DNA of 64,000 bases from Chitinophagales bacterium (GTDB lineage Bacteria; Bacteroidota; Bacteroidia; Chitinophagales; Saprospiraceae). Within the stretch, counting starts at the first letter, position 1. Each line of letters begins with the position of its first letter. The notes under the pieces were generated by a model. It saw nothing but the letters and a program-made list of their open reading frames with translations, ran no database searches and had not been told where the DNA came from. The translations under genes were made by a program, and so were the position numbers. Shown in pieces: positions 26,527 through 33,797 of the stretch. The DNA is taken from the NCBI GenBank assembly GCA_017303875.1, contig JAFLBP010000015.1, positions 90,851 through 154,850 of the forward strand, given 5' to 3'.

Positions 26527-26650
26527 TTGAGAGATTGAGAGATTGAGTGTTTTAGTGTTTTAGTGTTTTAGTGTTTAGGTGTTTTAGGATCAATAACCTC
26601 TAAAACACTAAAACACCCAAACACTAAAACACTAAAATACTAAAATACTC
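26527..26650. repeat. Mirrored tandem-repeat hairpin (GTGTTTTA units)
   Basis: The left arm has two GAGATT units, then four to five copies of the 9-mer TGTTTTAG (with variants) at 26546-26588. After a short loop the right arm (26600-26650) holds the reverse-complement units, ACTAAAACAC and similar. Both arms are themselves tandem repeats, so many registers of pairing are possible. It sits between the TonB receptor and KAS III-like genes and could attenuate transcription or protect mRNA ends. Confidence 0.8.
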
Positions 26651-26688
26651 AATTGCCCAATCGCCCAAAACACCAAAACACAAGAATA

Positions 26689-27681
26689 ATGCGAAATGCA
26701 AGAATCATCTCCGCGGGCATGTACGCGCCGGCCCGGGTGATTGAAAATCAATATTTTAATGAGGTGCTGGGAGAAGATGTGGATACCTGGCTGCGCGCCA
26801 ATGTAGAGATTTACCGGCGCCGCTGGTGTGCGGAGGGCGAAAGCACGGCCGATTTGGTAGAAGCGGCCTCCAAACAAGCCCTGGAGCGCGCCGGCCTTAA
26901 GGCTTCCAAAATTGATCTGATCATCGTTGCAACCGATACCCCTGAATTCATTTCTCCGTCTACTGCCTCTGTGCTGCAACACCGCCTGAGTGCTAAAAAA
27001 GCCGGCACGTTCGACCTCAACACGGCCTGCGCGGGTTTTGTAACCGCCCTGGACACCGCCTCCAAATTCATTAAAGCGGATGCGCAGTACAAAAATGTGC
27101 TGGTGGTCGGGGCTTATGCGATGAGTAAATACCTCAATTTGCAGGATAAAAAAACCGTGACCTTGTTTGCCGATGGCGCCGGTGCGGTGGTGCTGCGTGC
27201 AGAAAACATGCCCAAAGGGCAAGGCTTTCTCGGCAGTAAACTCCTGACCCGTGGCGAATACCACGACTGGATGGGGATTTATGGCGGCGGTACCCATTTG
27301 CCCGTTACAGAGGGCGTGTTACATCGCCATGAACATCAGCTGCAATTTGTCAAGCGTTTTCCGCCAACCCTTAATCCGGAAATTTGGTCGAAAATGGCTT
27401 TGGACATCAGTAAAAAATCCAAAATTTCCATCACTGAGGTGGATCAGTTTTTTCTGACACAAATCAACATCAATTCCATTCGGGCGACCTTAGATTTGCT
27501 GGGCGTTGCGCATGAAAAAGCGCATACCATCATGCACGATTACGGCTACACCGGCTCTGCCTGTATCCCGATGGCATTTAACGATGCCTGGGAAAAAGGC
27601 AAGGTAAAACCCGGCGATTTGCTTTATTTTATAGGCAGCGGTGGCGGTTTGGCCTTTGCGGCCGCAGCCTTCCGTTTGTAA
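26689..27681 (+). CDS. KAS III (FabH)-like thiolase-fold enzyme lacking catalytic His and Asn
   Basis: A 330-residue 3-oxoacyl-ACP-synthase-III-like protein. The nucleophile Cys114 is present in LNTACAGF. The two other FabH residues are not: in the segment aligned to FabH HQANLRI the His is Thr257 (FLTQININS), and in the segment aligned to HGNTSAAS the Asn is Tyr287 (YGYTGSAC). The glycine-rich end GSGGGLAFAAAAFRL is normal. Without His and Asn the enzyme should not catalyse decarboxylative Claisen condensation. It may be an acyltransferase or act on a different thioester (inference from family mechanism). The ATG at 26689 is used because upstream sequence is repeat. The acyl-CoA ligase gene follows after 16 bp. 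Confidence 0.85.
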   Translation: MRNARIISAGMYAPARVIENQYFNEVLGEDVDTWLRANVEIYRRRWCAEGESTADLVEAASKQALERAGLKASKIDLIIVATDTPEFISPSTASVLQHRLSAKKAGTFDLNTACAGFVTALDTASKFIKADAQYKNVLVVGAYAMSKYLNLQDKKTVTLFADGAGAVVLRAENMPKGQGFLGSKLLTRGEYHDWMGIYGGGTHLPVTEGVLHRHEHQLQFVKRFPPTLNPEIWSKMALDISKKSKISITEVDQFFLTQININSIRATLDLLGVAHEKAHTIMHDYGYTGSACIPMAFNDAWEKGKVKPGDLLYFIGSGGGLAFAAAAFRL

Positions 27682-27697
27682 TTCTGGTTAAAAGAGC

Positions 27698-29197
27698 ATG
27701 CAGCATATTCCCACAAGCGACTGGAGCGCCCGCTGGGCGCTCTACAGTCCTTCAAAAACCGCTTTCCGCGAACACGAAACCAATCGCGCCCTGACTTATG
27801 GCGCTTTAAACATAAGCGCTAATACATTAGCCTGGCGGCTGCGCCGCGAATTCGGCATTCAAAAAGGCGACCGGGTGGCTGTTTTGGCCGATTTTTGCAT
27901 AGAATACATGGTGCTGTTTGCGGCTGCGCAAAAAGCCGGTTTTATCCTGGTTCCGCTGAATTACCGCCTTTCTGCAGCCGAATTAGATTATATGCTTGGC
28001 AATGCCGAGCCGGCCTTATGTATCACGGAGCAGAAATACCAGCCGCTGATTGCAGAAGCCTCAAATTACGCCGCACTGCCGCAAAAAATGGCCCTGGAAA
28101 GTATCGAACTGCTGGAAACCGCAGCGCAGGAACCTTTTCCGGCAGTTGTTTTTGAAGAAAATGACCCGATTTTCATCCTGTACACTTCCGGCTCCACGGG
28201 TTTCCCCAAAGGTGCTTTGTATACGCACAAGATGTTGTTCTGGAACAGCATTAATACGTCTATTTCTTTGATTATCAACAGTGAAAGCCAGACGCTTTGT
28301 TTTGCGCCGCCTTTTCATACCGGTGGCTGGAACGTACTGACCACGCCCTTTATTCACCACGGGGCTTTTACCTGCATTCTGAAAAAATTTGATCCCGCCG
28401 CAGTGCTGGATTTACTGCAAAAGGAGCGTTGCACCATCCTTTTTGGCGTGCCGACCATGCTGAAAATGCTGGCCGACGAACCTGCTTTCGAGGCCGCCCG
28501 ATTTCCCGATTTACGCTACGCCATCGTGGGTGGCGAACCCATGCCCATTCCCCTCATTGAACGCTGGCACGAAAAAGGCGTGCTGATTCGTCAGGGCTAC
28601 GGCATGACGGAGGTTGGTCCCAACCTCACCTCCCTGCATCAGGACGATGCCATGCGCAAACGCGGCAGCATCGGACGACCCAATTTTTATGTGGAAACCA
28701 AAATCGCCGATGAACAGGGCGCCGAATGCCCCGGCGACCAGGCAGGCGAATTGTGGCTGCGCGGCCCGATGGTAACTCCCGGTTACTGGCGCAACCCCGA
28801 AGCCACCAAACAGGCCTTTGCCGAAGGCGGCTGGTTCCGCACCGGCGATCTCGTCAGGCAGGATGCCGACCAATACATTTATGTGGTTGATCGCATTAAA
28901 AACATGTTTATTTCCGGCGGTGAAAATGTATATCCGGCTGAAATTGAACGGGTTTTAATGCAGTTGCCCGAAGTTGCCGAAGCGGCAGTGCTTGGCGTGC
29001 CCGATGAAAAATGGGGAGAAGTTGGTCGGGCATTTGTGGTGCGCAAACCCGGCAGCCCGCTGGACGAACAAGCCCTGCTGGCGCATTGTCAGGCGCATCT
29101 GGCCCGCTATAAAGTGCCAAAATCCTTTGTGTTTTTGGAGGCTTTACCCAAAAATGATGCAGGAAAAATCAATCGCCTGGCACTGAAGCAGGGTTGA
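27698..29197 (+). CDS. AMP-forming acyl-CoA ligase
   Basis: A 499-residue ANL-superfamily ligase. The phosphate-binding loop LYTSGSTGFPKG is at about residues 161-172. Downstream are the GYGMTEVGPN motif, the TGDL motif, DRIKNMFISGGENVYPAEIE and the catalytic Lys490 in LPKNDAGKINR. Reaction: acid + ATP + CoA to acyl-CoA + AMP + pyrophosphate. Length and motif order match medium/long-chain or aryl acyl-CoA ligases, and the substrate is not readable from sequence. It is coupled with the KAS III-like gene (16 bp gap), so the activated acyl group may be handed to that enzyme. A CGCAGATT-type hairpin follows immediately. Confidence 0.92.
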   Translation: MQHIPTSDWSARWALYSPSKTAFREHETNRALTYGALNISANTLAWRLRREFGIQKGDRVAVLADFCIEYMVLFAAAQKAGFILVPLNYRLSAAELDYMLGNAEPALCITEQKYQPLIAEASNYAALPQKMALESIELLETAAQEPFPAVVFEENDPIFILYTSGSTGFPKGALYTHKMLFWNSINTSISLIINSESQTLCFAPPFHTGGWNVLTTPFIHHGAFTCILKKFDPAAVLDLLQKERCTILFGVPTMLKMLADEPAFEAARFPDLRYAIVGGEPMPIPLIERWHEKGVLIRQGYGMTEVGPNLTSLHQDDAMRKRGSIGRPNFYVETKIADEQGAECPGDQAGELWLRGPMVTPGYWRNPEATKQAFAEGGWFRTGDLVRQDADQYIYVVDRIKNMFISGGENVYPAEIERVLMQLPEVAEAAVLGVPDEKWGEVGRAFVVRKPGSPLDEQALLAHCQAHLARYKVPKSFVFLEALPKNDAGKINRLALKQG

Positions 29198-29198
29198 A

Positions 29199-29303
29199 GT
29201 ATTTCCCGCAGATTGACGCAGATTTACTCCCAGATTATGCAAATAATGAAGAAAATCCGCGTAATCTGCGCGTAATTCTGCGTCTATCAGCGGGAAATAT
29301 TAT
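29199..29303. terminator. Bidirectional hairpin of CGCAGATT-type units between convergent genes
   Basis: The left arm has ATTTCCCGC, GACGCAGATT and CAGATTA. The right arm mirrors them with GTAATCTGCG, TTCTGCGT and GCGGGAAAT. It fills the gap between the acyl-CoA ligase stop and the stop of the opposite gene, the expected place for a two-way terminator. The unit words also make it a short-tandem-repeat hairpin like the others in this window. Confidence 0.6.
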
Positions 29304-29307
29304 TTTT

Positions 29308-29952
29308 CTAGCGTGCATTATACTGCTTCAGATAATCCGGCAAGTCAATGATTACACCTTCAGTATCTGTTTCGGGTGTTTGAATGCTGAGTTTTAAAGG
29401 CAGCACCCCGGCCCAAACCGGCAGGTGCATGTCTTCCGGGTCGTCGCCAACGCCGTGATCGCGGAATTTCACGGAAGCTTCGTCAATTGGTACCGCGATG
29501 AACATCGTCTTTTTCATTTCACTTTCCGTGGGCTGGCGCGCATCGTTCCAGCGGCCGGGCAATACGTGTTCCGTGAATTTTTCAGCAGCCATCCAGCGTT
29601 CCTCCGGGGTGCTGACCAAGCGCGTTTTACCAAAAACAATCACCGAGCGGTAATTCATGGAATGGTTGAATACCGAACGGGCCAGCACTAAGCCGTCGAG
29701 CAGGGTGACCGAAATACAAACCGGAATCCCTTCGGCCATGCGCATGAAAAAATGGCTGCCCACTGAGCCGTGCAGGTAAAGCGTATCGCCGACACGACAG
29801 TAGGCGGTCGGGATCTGAAAAGGCTGATTGTCAACTACGAAAGCGACATGACACAACAATCCCTCGTCCAGAATCTCATTTCTGAACGAGGGATCGAAAT
29901 TGTAGCGCTTGGGATAGTAGCGCGAACCTTGGGTGCGGGATGTTTTTTTCAT
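29308..29952 (-). CDS. Pyridoxamine 5'-phosphate oxidase-like flavin-binding protein
   Basis: A 214-residue split-barrel protein of the pyridox_ox_2 / flavin-nucleotide-binding family. Typical blocks are ILDEGLLCHVAFVVDNQPFQIPTAY near residue 28, LYLHGSVGSHFF, VCISVTLLDGLVLARSVFNHSMNYRSVIVFG, and a late DHGVGDDPEDMHLPVWAGVLPL. Such proteins bind FMN or related cofactors and are usually of unknown physiological role; pyridoxamine oxidase activity should not be assumed. No signal peptide, so cytoplasmic. It is downstream of the small lipoprotein gene (12 bp gap). An exact -7 element also lies only 4 bp before its ATG. Confidence 0.88.
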   Translation of the reverse strand: MKKTSRTQGSRYYPKRYNFDPSFRNEILDEGLLCHVAFVVDNQPFQIPTAYCRVGDTLYLHGSVGSHFFMRMAEGIPVCISVTLLDGLVLARSVFNHSMNYRSVIVFGKTRLVSTPEERWMAAEKFTEHVLPGRWNDARQPTESEMKKTMFIAVPIDEASVKFRDHGVGDDPEDMHLPVWAGVLPLKLSIQTPETDTEGVIIDLPDYLKQYNAR

Positions 29953-29956
29953 CCCC

Positions 29957-29964
29957 CAAATATA
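29957..29964 (-). promoter_or_regulatory. -7-like element directly before the flavin-binding-protein gene
   Basis: On the minus strand TATATTTG, an exact TAnnTTTG match whose last base is 4 bp before the ATG. If used, transcription would start at or within the start codon. A chance match is possible since no -33 element is seen. Confidence 0.3.
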
Positions 29965-30369
29965 TTACATCTTCTTGAATTTGATTTTGTAGCGGGTGCC
30001 GTTTTGTGTGTATTCGACATCCATTTCGCTGTTGCCGATGTTTTGTACATCGTAGGTGATTTTTTCACCGTTGCTGTTATAGGTCAGGGTAACATCCCAT
30101 TTGCCTTCATCTTCCTGCCAGTCACCGCTATCGGAAATGGTTTGTGTAACGCCGGCGATGGTGGTGCGGAGGTCGAGGTCGAATTCGCGGGATTCCTGGA
30201 AATTAAGGTCGAAACGGTTGACGTTGCTCAGATCGGCATCGCCGGCAATGATTTGTGTGGATTGCCAGTTGCCGATGATCAGCTCGGCTAATTTAGGGTC
30301 TTTTTTGCAGGAGCTGAGGGAAACGGCGGCAAGGATTAAAGTGGCGAAGGCAAAAACAGTGCTTTTCAT
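29965..30369 (-). CDS. Small lipocalin-like lipoprotein
   Basis: A 134-residue lipoprotein: signal MKSTVFAFATLILAAVSLSSC with the lipid-anchored cysteine at 21, followed by KKDPKLAELIIGNWQSTQI. The IGNWQ block and repeated short beta-strands (DLNFQESREFDLDL, KWDVTLTYNSNGEKITYDV) match the lipocalin-like small lipoproteins common in Bacteroidota, where a G-x-W motif opens the barrel. No function is assignable. It is the upstream member of a probable two-gene unit with the flavin-binding protein. Confidence 0.75.
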   Translation of the reverse strand: MKSTVFAFATLILAAVSLSSCKKDPKLAELIIGNWQSTQIIAGDADLSNVNRFDLNFQESREFDLDLRTTIAGVTQTISDSGDWQEDEGKWDVTLTYNSNGEKITYDVQNIGNSEMDVEYTQNGTRYKIKFKKM

Positions 30370-30638
30370 AATCAGATTGTGTTTGAGATGAATGGTTGGG
30401 TTTGATTAAATTCGCCTAATAAATGCGCCCTTCACGCTTCAAATTGCCGGGCCAGAAAAAATTAAGAATATTTTAGGACTTGAAGGGGGCCTGGCAAGTG
30501 ACAATGTTAACATTTACGCGTTTTTTTTAAAAAGTCCTTAGCGGCTTGTCGGGATGTTGTAACTTCGCCGGGTAATCCTGTATCGGTCTCGGTGAATCTC
30601 ATTCTGCATTATTTCATTTCATCACCATCCAACGCATT

Positions 30639-31361
30639 ATGCAGTTCAACCATCTACGTTTTTTACCGACCTTGCTGTTCCTGTTAGTATGCTCCTTTTT
30701 TGCCGCAGCGCAAAATTTGCGCATTGACGTAGGCTTTACAGCAGGTGGGTCTATGTTATTCCACAACACCCGTTTTCAGGAAACTTCGCTCAACGCTCAG
30801 TATGAAATTATTCAGGAAGTAAAACGCCGCGACGGCGAAACCTACGCCTGGGAAGATTTTGAATCGGACTTTGGGCTGAACCAGCAATTCATGCAGCCGC
30901 GTTTCGGATTTACGGCACATGTAACGTACAAAGACTGGCCGGTGGTGGCCATTGCCGAAGCCCTTTCTTCGCCTTCCGGTTACACCAAAATGACCTATGC
31001 CGGCACCGTAGGTTTTGGAAAAACCTTTTTCAACTGGGATACTTCCATGAACTTTTCCTTTCTCGCAGGCTATAAATACGTGCTGGATGAAGGATTTGGT
31101 TCCAATACCATTATAAATAGCGTTCGCGACGACTTTATGCGGGAACGCCTCTCTACCTTCTTCAACCCGACCAATCCGCTTGGCCGCAAACTCGGCAACC
31201 TGCTGGTGGTGCGCGGTGGCGTGGGCAAGGTTTTTGGCTGGGAACAGGAATGGAGCGCCGGCGTAGATGTATACGGCGAGCTTGACCTACTGGAAAAATC
31301 AGTGCGTTTCTCCCGAATGACCAATGTCGGGGCCATGCTCTGGTTGCGGTACCGACTGTAG
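30639..31361 (+). CDS. Probable outer-membrane beta-barrel protein
   Basis: A 240-residue exported protein with signal peptide MQFNHLRFLPTLLFLLVCSFFAAAQ. The body alternates polar and hydrophobic residues in about eight to ten strands (IDVGFTAGGSMLFHN, FGFTAHVTYKDWPVVAIAEAL, TMNFSFLAGYKYVLD, GAMLWLRYRL). The last residues end in a typical outer-membrane strand. I do not recognise a named family. The 268-bp region upstream shows no other gene. Two small palindromic hairpins begin at its stop codon. Confidence 0.65.
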   Translation: MQFNHLRFLPTLLFLLVCSFFAAAQNLRIDVGFTAGGSMLFHNTRFQETSLNAQYEIIQEVKRRDGETYAWEDFESDFGLNQQFMQPRFGFTAHVTYKDWPVVAIAEALSSPSGYTKMTYAGTVGFGKTFFNWDTSMNFSFLAGYKYVLDEGFGSNTIINSVRDDFMRERLSTFFNPTNPLGRKLGNLLVVRGGVGKVFGWEQEWSAGVDVYGELDLLEKSVRFSRMTNVGAMLWLRYRL

Positions 31362-31406
31362 TGCGAAGCTCCGCTTCGCACCAGTACAGCGAAGCTCCGC
31401 TTCGCT
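31361..31406. repeat. Two tandem GCGAAGC-tcc-GCTTCGC hairpins
   Basis: 31361-31381 and 31388-31406 are two near-identical hairpins with the core GCGAAGC, loop tcc, GCTTCGC. They lie between convergent genes, the first starting on the last base of the stop codon. A REP-like or terminator role is plausible. Confidence 0.7.
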
Positions 31407-31418
31407 CCCCGGGCGCGC

Positions 31419-33062
31419 CTACAGCCCCAGCACCCGAAGCGCCTGCCAGAGCATCTGCACAAATACAATTTTACCGATCAATAACAAGGGATACACGAGC
31501 GCATAGCCGTACGTGGGGATCTTGCTTTCGGCGTTGTTGTTGGCAAAATCTAAGTTAGCCGGGTGGTGACTCACCATACCCGAAAGCAGCACAAAGGGGA
31601 TTTTCAACCAGCGATTGCCCATATACAAAATGAACATACTGCCGAAAACGCTCACTAATATACCCGAAAGGAACATCAATGGCCCTACCGGCCCCATGAT
31701 GGTCTGTAAAAATGCCGAACCGGAATTAATCCCGATAGCCGCCAGCAGCAACATCAGGCCAATCTGGCGGATCGTGAGGTTGGCAGAGTAGGGGAGCGTC
31801 CATACAATCGGCCCGGAACGGCGCAGATAAGAAAGTACCAAACCCGCCACCAGCGGCCCGCCGGCAAATCCTAAACTGAATACAATGCCGCCCGGTAACG
31901 TCATTTCAATCGAACCGATCAGGATGCCGAGGCCCATACCCAGGCCGAAGGACAAGAGGTCGATATGGCTCAGTTCCTCATAAGAGTCGCCGAGCAGTTT
32001 GCTCATATAGCGAATGTCTTCCGGCTTGGCCAGCACGCGGATGCGGTCGCCGAGTTCGAGTACGGTGTCGGATTGCACCAGCGAATCCACATCGCCGCGC
32101 CGGATGCGGGTAAGGATGACCGGAAACTGCTCATGCAGGTTGAGCGAGGCAATGGTGCGGCCAGCGATTTTAGGGTTGGAAACAAATATGCGGCGCAATT
32201 CAAAGACCGAGCGGTCGTACGAGAGGTCGTGCTCGGCGGGCGTGCCCAGCAGCGCGATAGCGCGCGCCACCTCCCCGCTTTCTCCGGTGATCCCGATGTG
32301 GTCGCCCATTTGCAGCACGGTATCCCAGTGGCAAAGGCTGTGCTCCTCGCCGCGCAATAGGCGCCCGAAAATCAGATTGAAATGGTATTGATGTTTCAGG
32401 TCGCGCAGGCTTTTTCCGGCCAGCTCCGCATTCGTAATCTCAAGTGTTTGATTGACAATGGGTTGTCCGGTCGGAAATTCATCTTTTAAACCCTCCGTTT
32501 CTTTGGTGTAATTGACTTTCAGCAAGCGGCGCATCAGCGCAACGGCGATCATCAAACCAATAACGCCCATCGGGTAAGAAATCGAATAACCGACTACCGC
32601 GCTGTTCGACATGCCGGCAGCTTCGGTATTGCCCCGACTCTGTATGGCATCCAGCAAACCGGCAAGGGCCGGCGTATTGGTGGTGATACCCGCCAGCAAA
32701 CCCGCTGCGCCCGAAGCGTCAAATCCGAAGGCGAATGCCAGTGCCCCAATCATTACTGAAAGTATGGATAAAGTACTGACTGCCAGGATCATATTCGCTG
32801 CGCCGCGCGAGCGCAGGGTGCCGAAAAACGAAGGGCCGGAACTTAATCCGATACTGTATACAAAAATGGAAAGACCGAGTAATTTGATCACATCGGGAAT
32901 GTGCAGATCCGGGCGTGCGGCGCCGACGGCAAGTCCGACAAACAAGACCATCGCTACCCCCAATCCATTGCCCCGAATTTTGAAATTACCCAGAAAGGAA
33001 CCGATTGCAGCTACTAAAAATAAATAAAGCAGTGCTTCTTCTGTTGAGCCTTGATGTTCCAT
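31419..33062 (-). CDS. AspT/YidE-type membrane transporter with two TrkA-C domains
   Basis: A 546-residue membrane protein with five to six N-terminal transmembrane segments (about residues 10-190), two cytosolic TrkA-C (RCK_C) domains (about 215-370), and five to six more segments. The repeated halves contain ITTNTPALAGLLDA and, near the end, MVSHHPANLDFANNN, the paired signature of the aspartate:alanine-exchanger/YidE superfamily. Substrates are usually unknown outside true AspT; TrkA-C domains suggest nucleotide or ion control. The ATG at 33062 was chosen because it directly precedes the first membrane helix. It lies 37 bp downstream of the response regulator on the same strand and may be in that operon. 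Confidence 0.88.
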   Translation of the reverse strand: MEHQGSTEEALLYLFLVAAIGSFLGNFKIRGNGLGVAMVLFVGLAVGAARPDLHIPDVIKLLGLSIFVYSIGLSSGPSFFGTLRSRGAANMILAVSTLSILSVMIGALAFAFGFDASGAAGLLAGITTNTPALAGLLDAIQSRGNTEAAGMSNSAVVGYSISYPMGVIGLMIAVALMRRLLKVNYTKETEGLKDEFPTGQPIVNQTLEITNAELAGKSLRDLKHQYHFNLIFGRLLRGEEHSLCHWDTVLQMGDHIGITGESGEVARAIALLGTPAEHDLSYDRSVFELRRIFVSNPKIAGRTIASLNLHEQFPVILTRIRRGDVDSLVQSDTVLELGDRIRVLAKPEDIRYMSKLLGDSYEELSHIDLLSFGLGMGLGILIGSIEMTLPGGIVFSLGFAGGPLVAGLVLSYLRRSGPIVWTLPYSANLTIRQIGLMLLLAAIGINSGSAFLQTIMGPVGPLMFLSGILVSVFGSMFILYMGNRWLKIPFVLLSGMVSHHPANLDFANNNAESKIPTYGYALVYPLLLIGKIVFVQMLWQALRVLGL

Positions 33063-33099
33063 ACGTGCGGTTTTAGTGCCGCAAAGGTACGCGTTCTGT

Positions 33100-33789
33100 T
33101 TACCAGATGAGCCGGTACCCAACTCCTTTTAGCGTCAGGATTTGCACCTGCTCATCCGGGCGCAGGTATTCGCGCAATCGGGTGATGTACACATCGAGGT
33201 TGCGGGAGTTGAAGAAAGAATCATTACCCCAAACTGCCTCCATAATATCTTTGCGACTGACCGGCTGGTGCGGGCGTTCGCAGAGCAAGAGGAGCAGCTG
33301 GTTTTCGCGGTGGGAGAGTTTGCGCACCTGATCCTGAATCCACATTTCCTGACGATTGGGGAAAAAACGGAAGTTTCCGATGCTGAATTGCTGTTCGGGC
33401 GATTGCGCCATCGCGCTGTTGCCGCCGAACAAACGCAGCAGGTTTTCCATCCGTGCAATCAGTTCCTCCACGCTGAAAGGCTTGCGTAAATAATCGTTGC
33501 CCCCCGATTCAAAACCCTGAATAACGTCCTCTGTCTGGGTTTTGGCAGTCAGAAAAATGATCGGCATGTGCGGGTTGCGGCGGCGTATGTCGCGCCCCAG
33601 CGAAAACCCGTCGCGGTTGGGCAGCATGACATCCAGCACGCAAATATCGGGCTTGAAAAAGTCGTAAAAATCCATGACTTCCGCGCCATCTGCGATCAGG
33701 CGCACCTCATATTGGCGGCTTTCGAGGCTTTCTTTCACGATTTTGCCCAAAAACGGCTCATCTTCCACGTACAATACTTTCGTTTTCAT
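33100..33789 (-). CDS. OmpR-family response regulator
   Basis: A 229-residue regulator with a receiver domain (residues 1-120; acidic pocket EDE near 9-11, phospho-acceptor Asp53 in VLDVMLPNRDG, conserved Lys in YLRKPFS) and a C-terminal winged helix (about 135-229; LSHRENQLLLLLCERP, NLDVYITRLREYL, TLKGVGYRLIW). It is 8 bp downstream of its sensor kinase. TTAACC boxes at 10- and 21-bp phasing lie upstream of that kinase and in front of the GLPGLI gene, the pattern expected for an OmpR-type DNA-binding protein. So it probably controls both its own operon and the divergent membrane genes. Confidence 0.93.
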   Translation of the reverse strand: MKTKVLYVEDEPFLGKIVKESLESRQYEVRLIADGAEVMDFYDFFKPDICVLDVMLPNRDGFSLGRDIRRRNPHMPIIFLTAKTQTEDVIQGFESGGNDYLRKPFSVEELIARMENLLRLFGGNSAMAQSPEQQFSIGNFRFFPNRQEMWIQDQVRKLSHRENQLLLLLCERPHQPVSRKDIMEAVWGNDSFFNSRNLDVYITRLREYLRPDEQVQILTLKGVGYRLIW

Positions 33790-33797
33790 ATTTGCAA

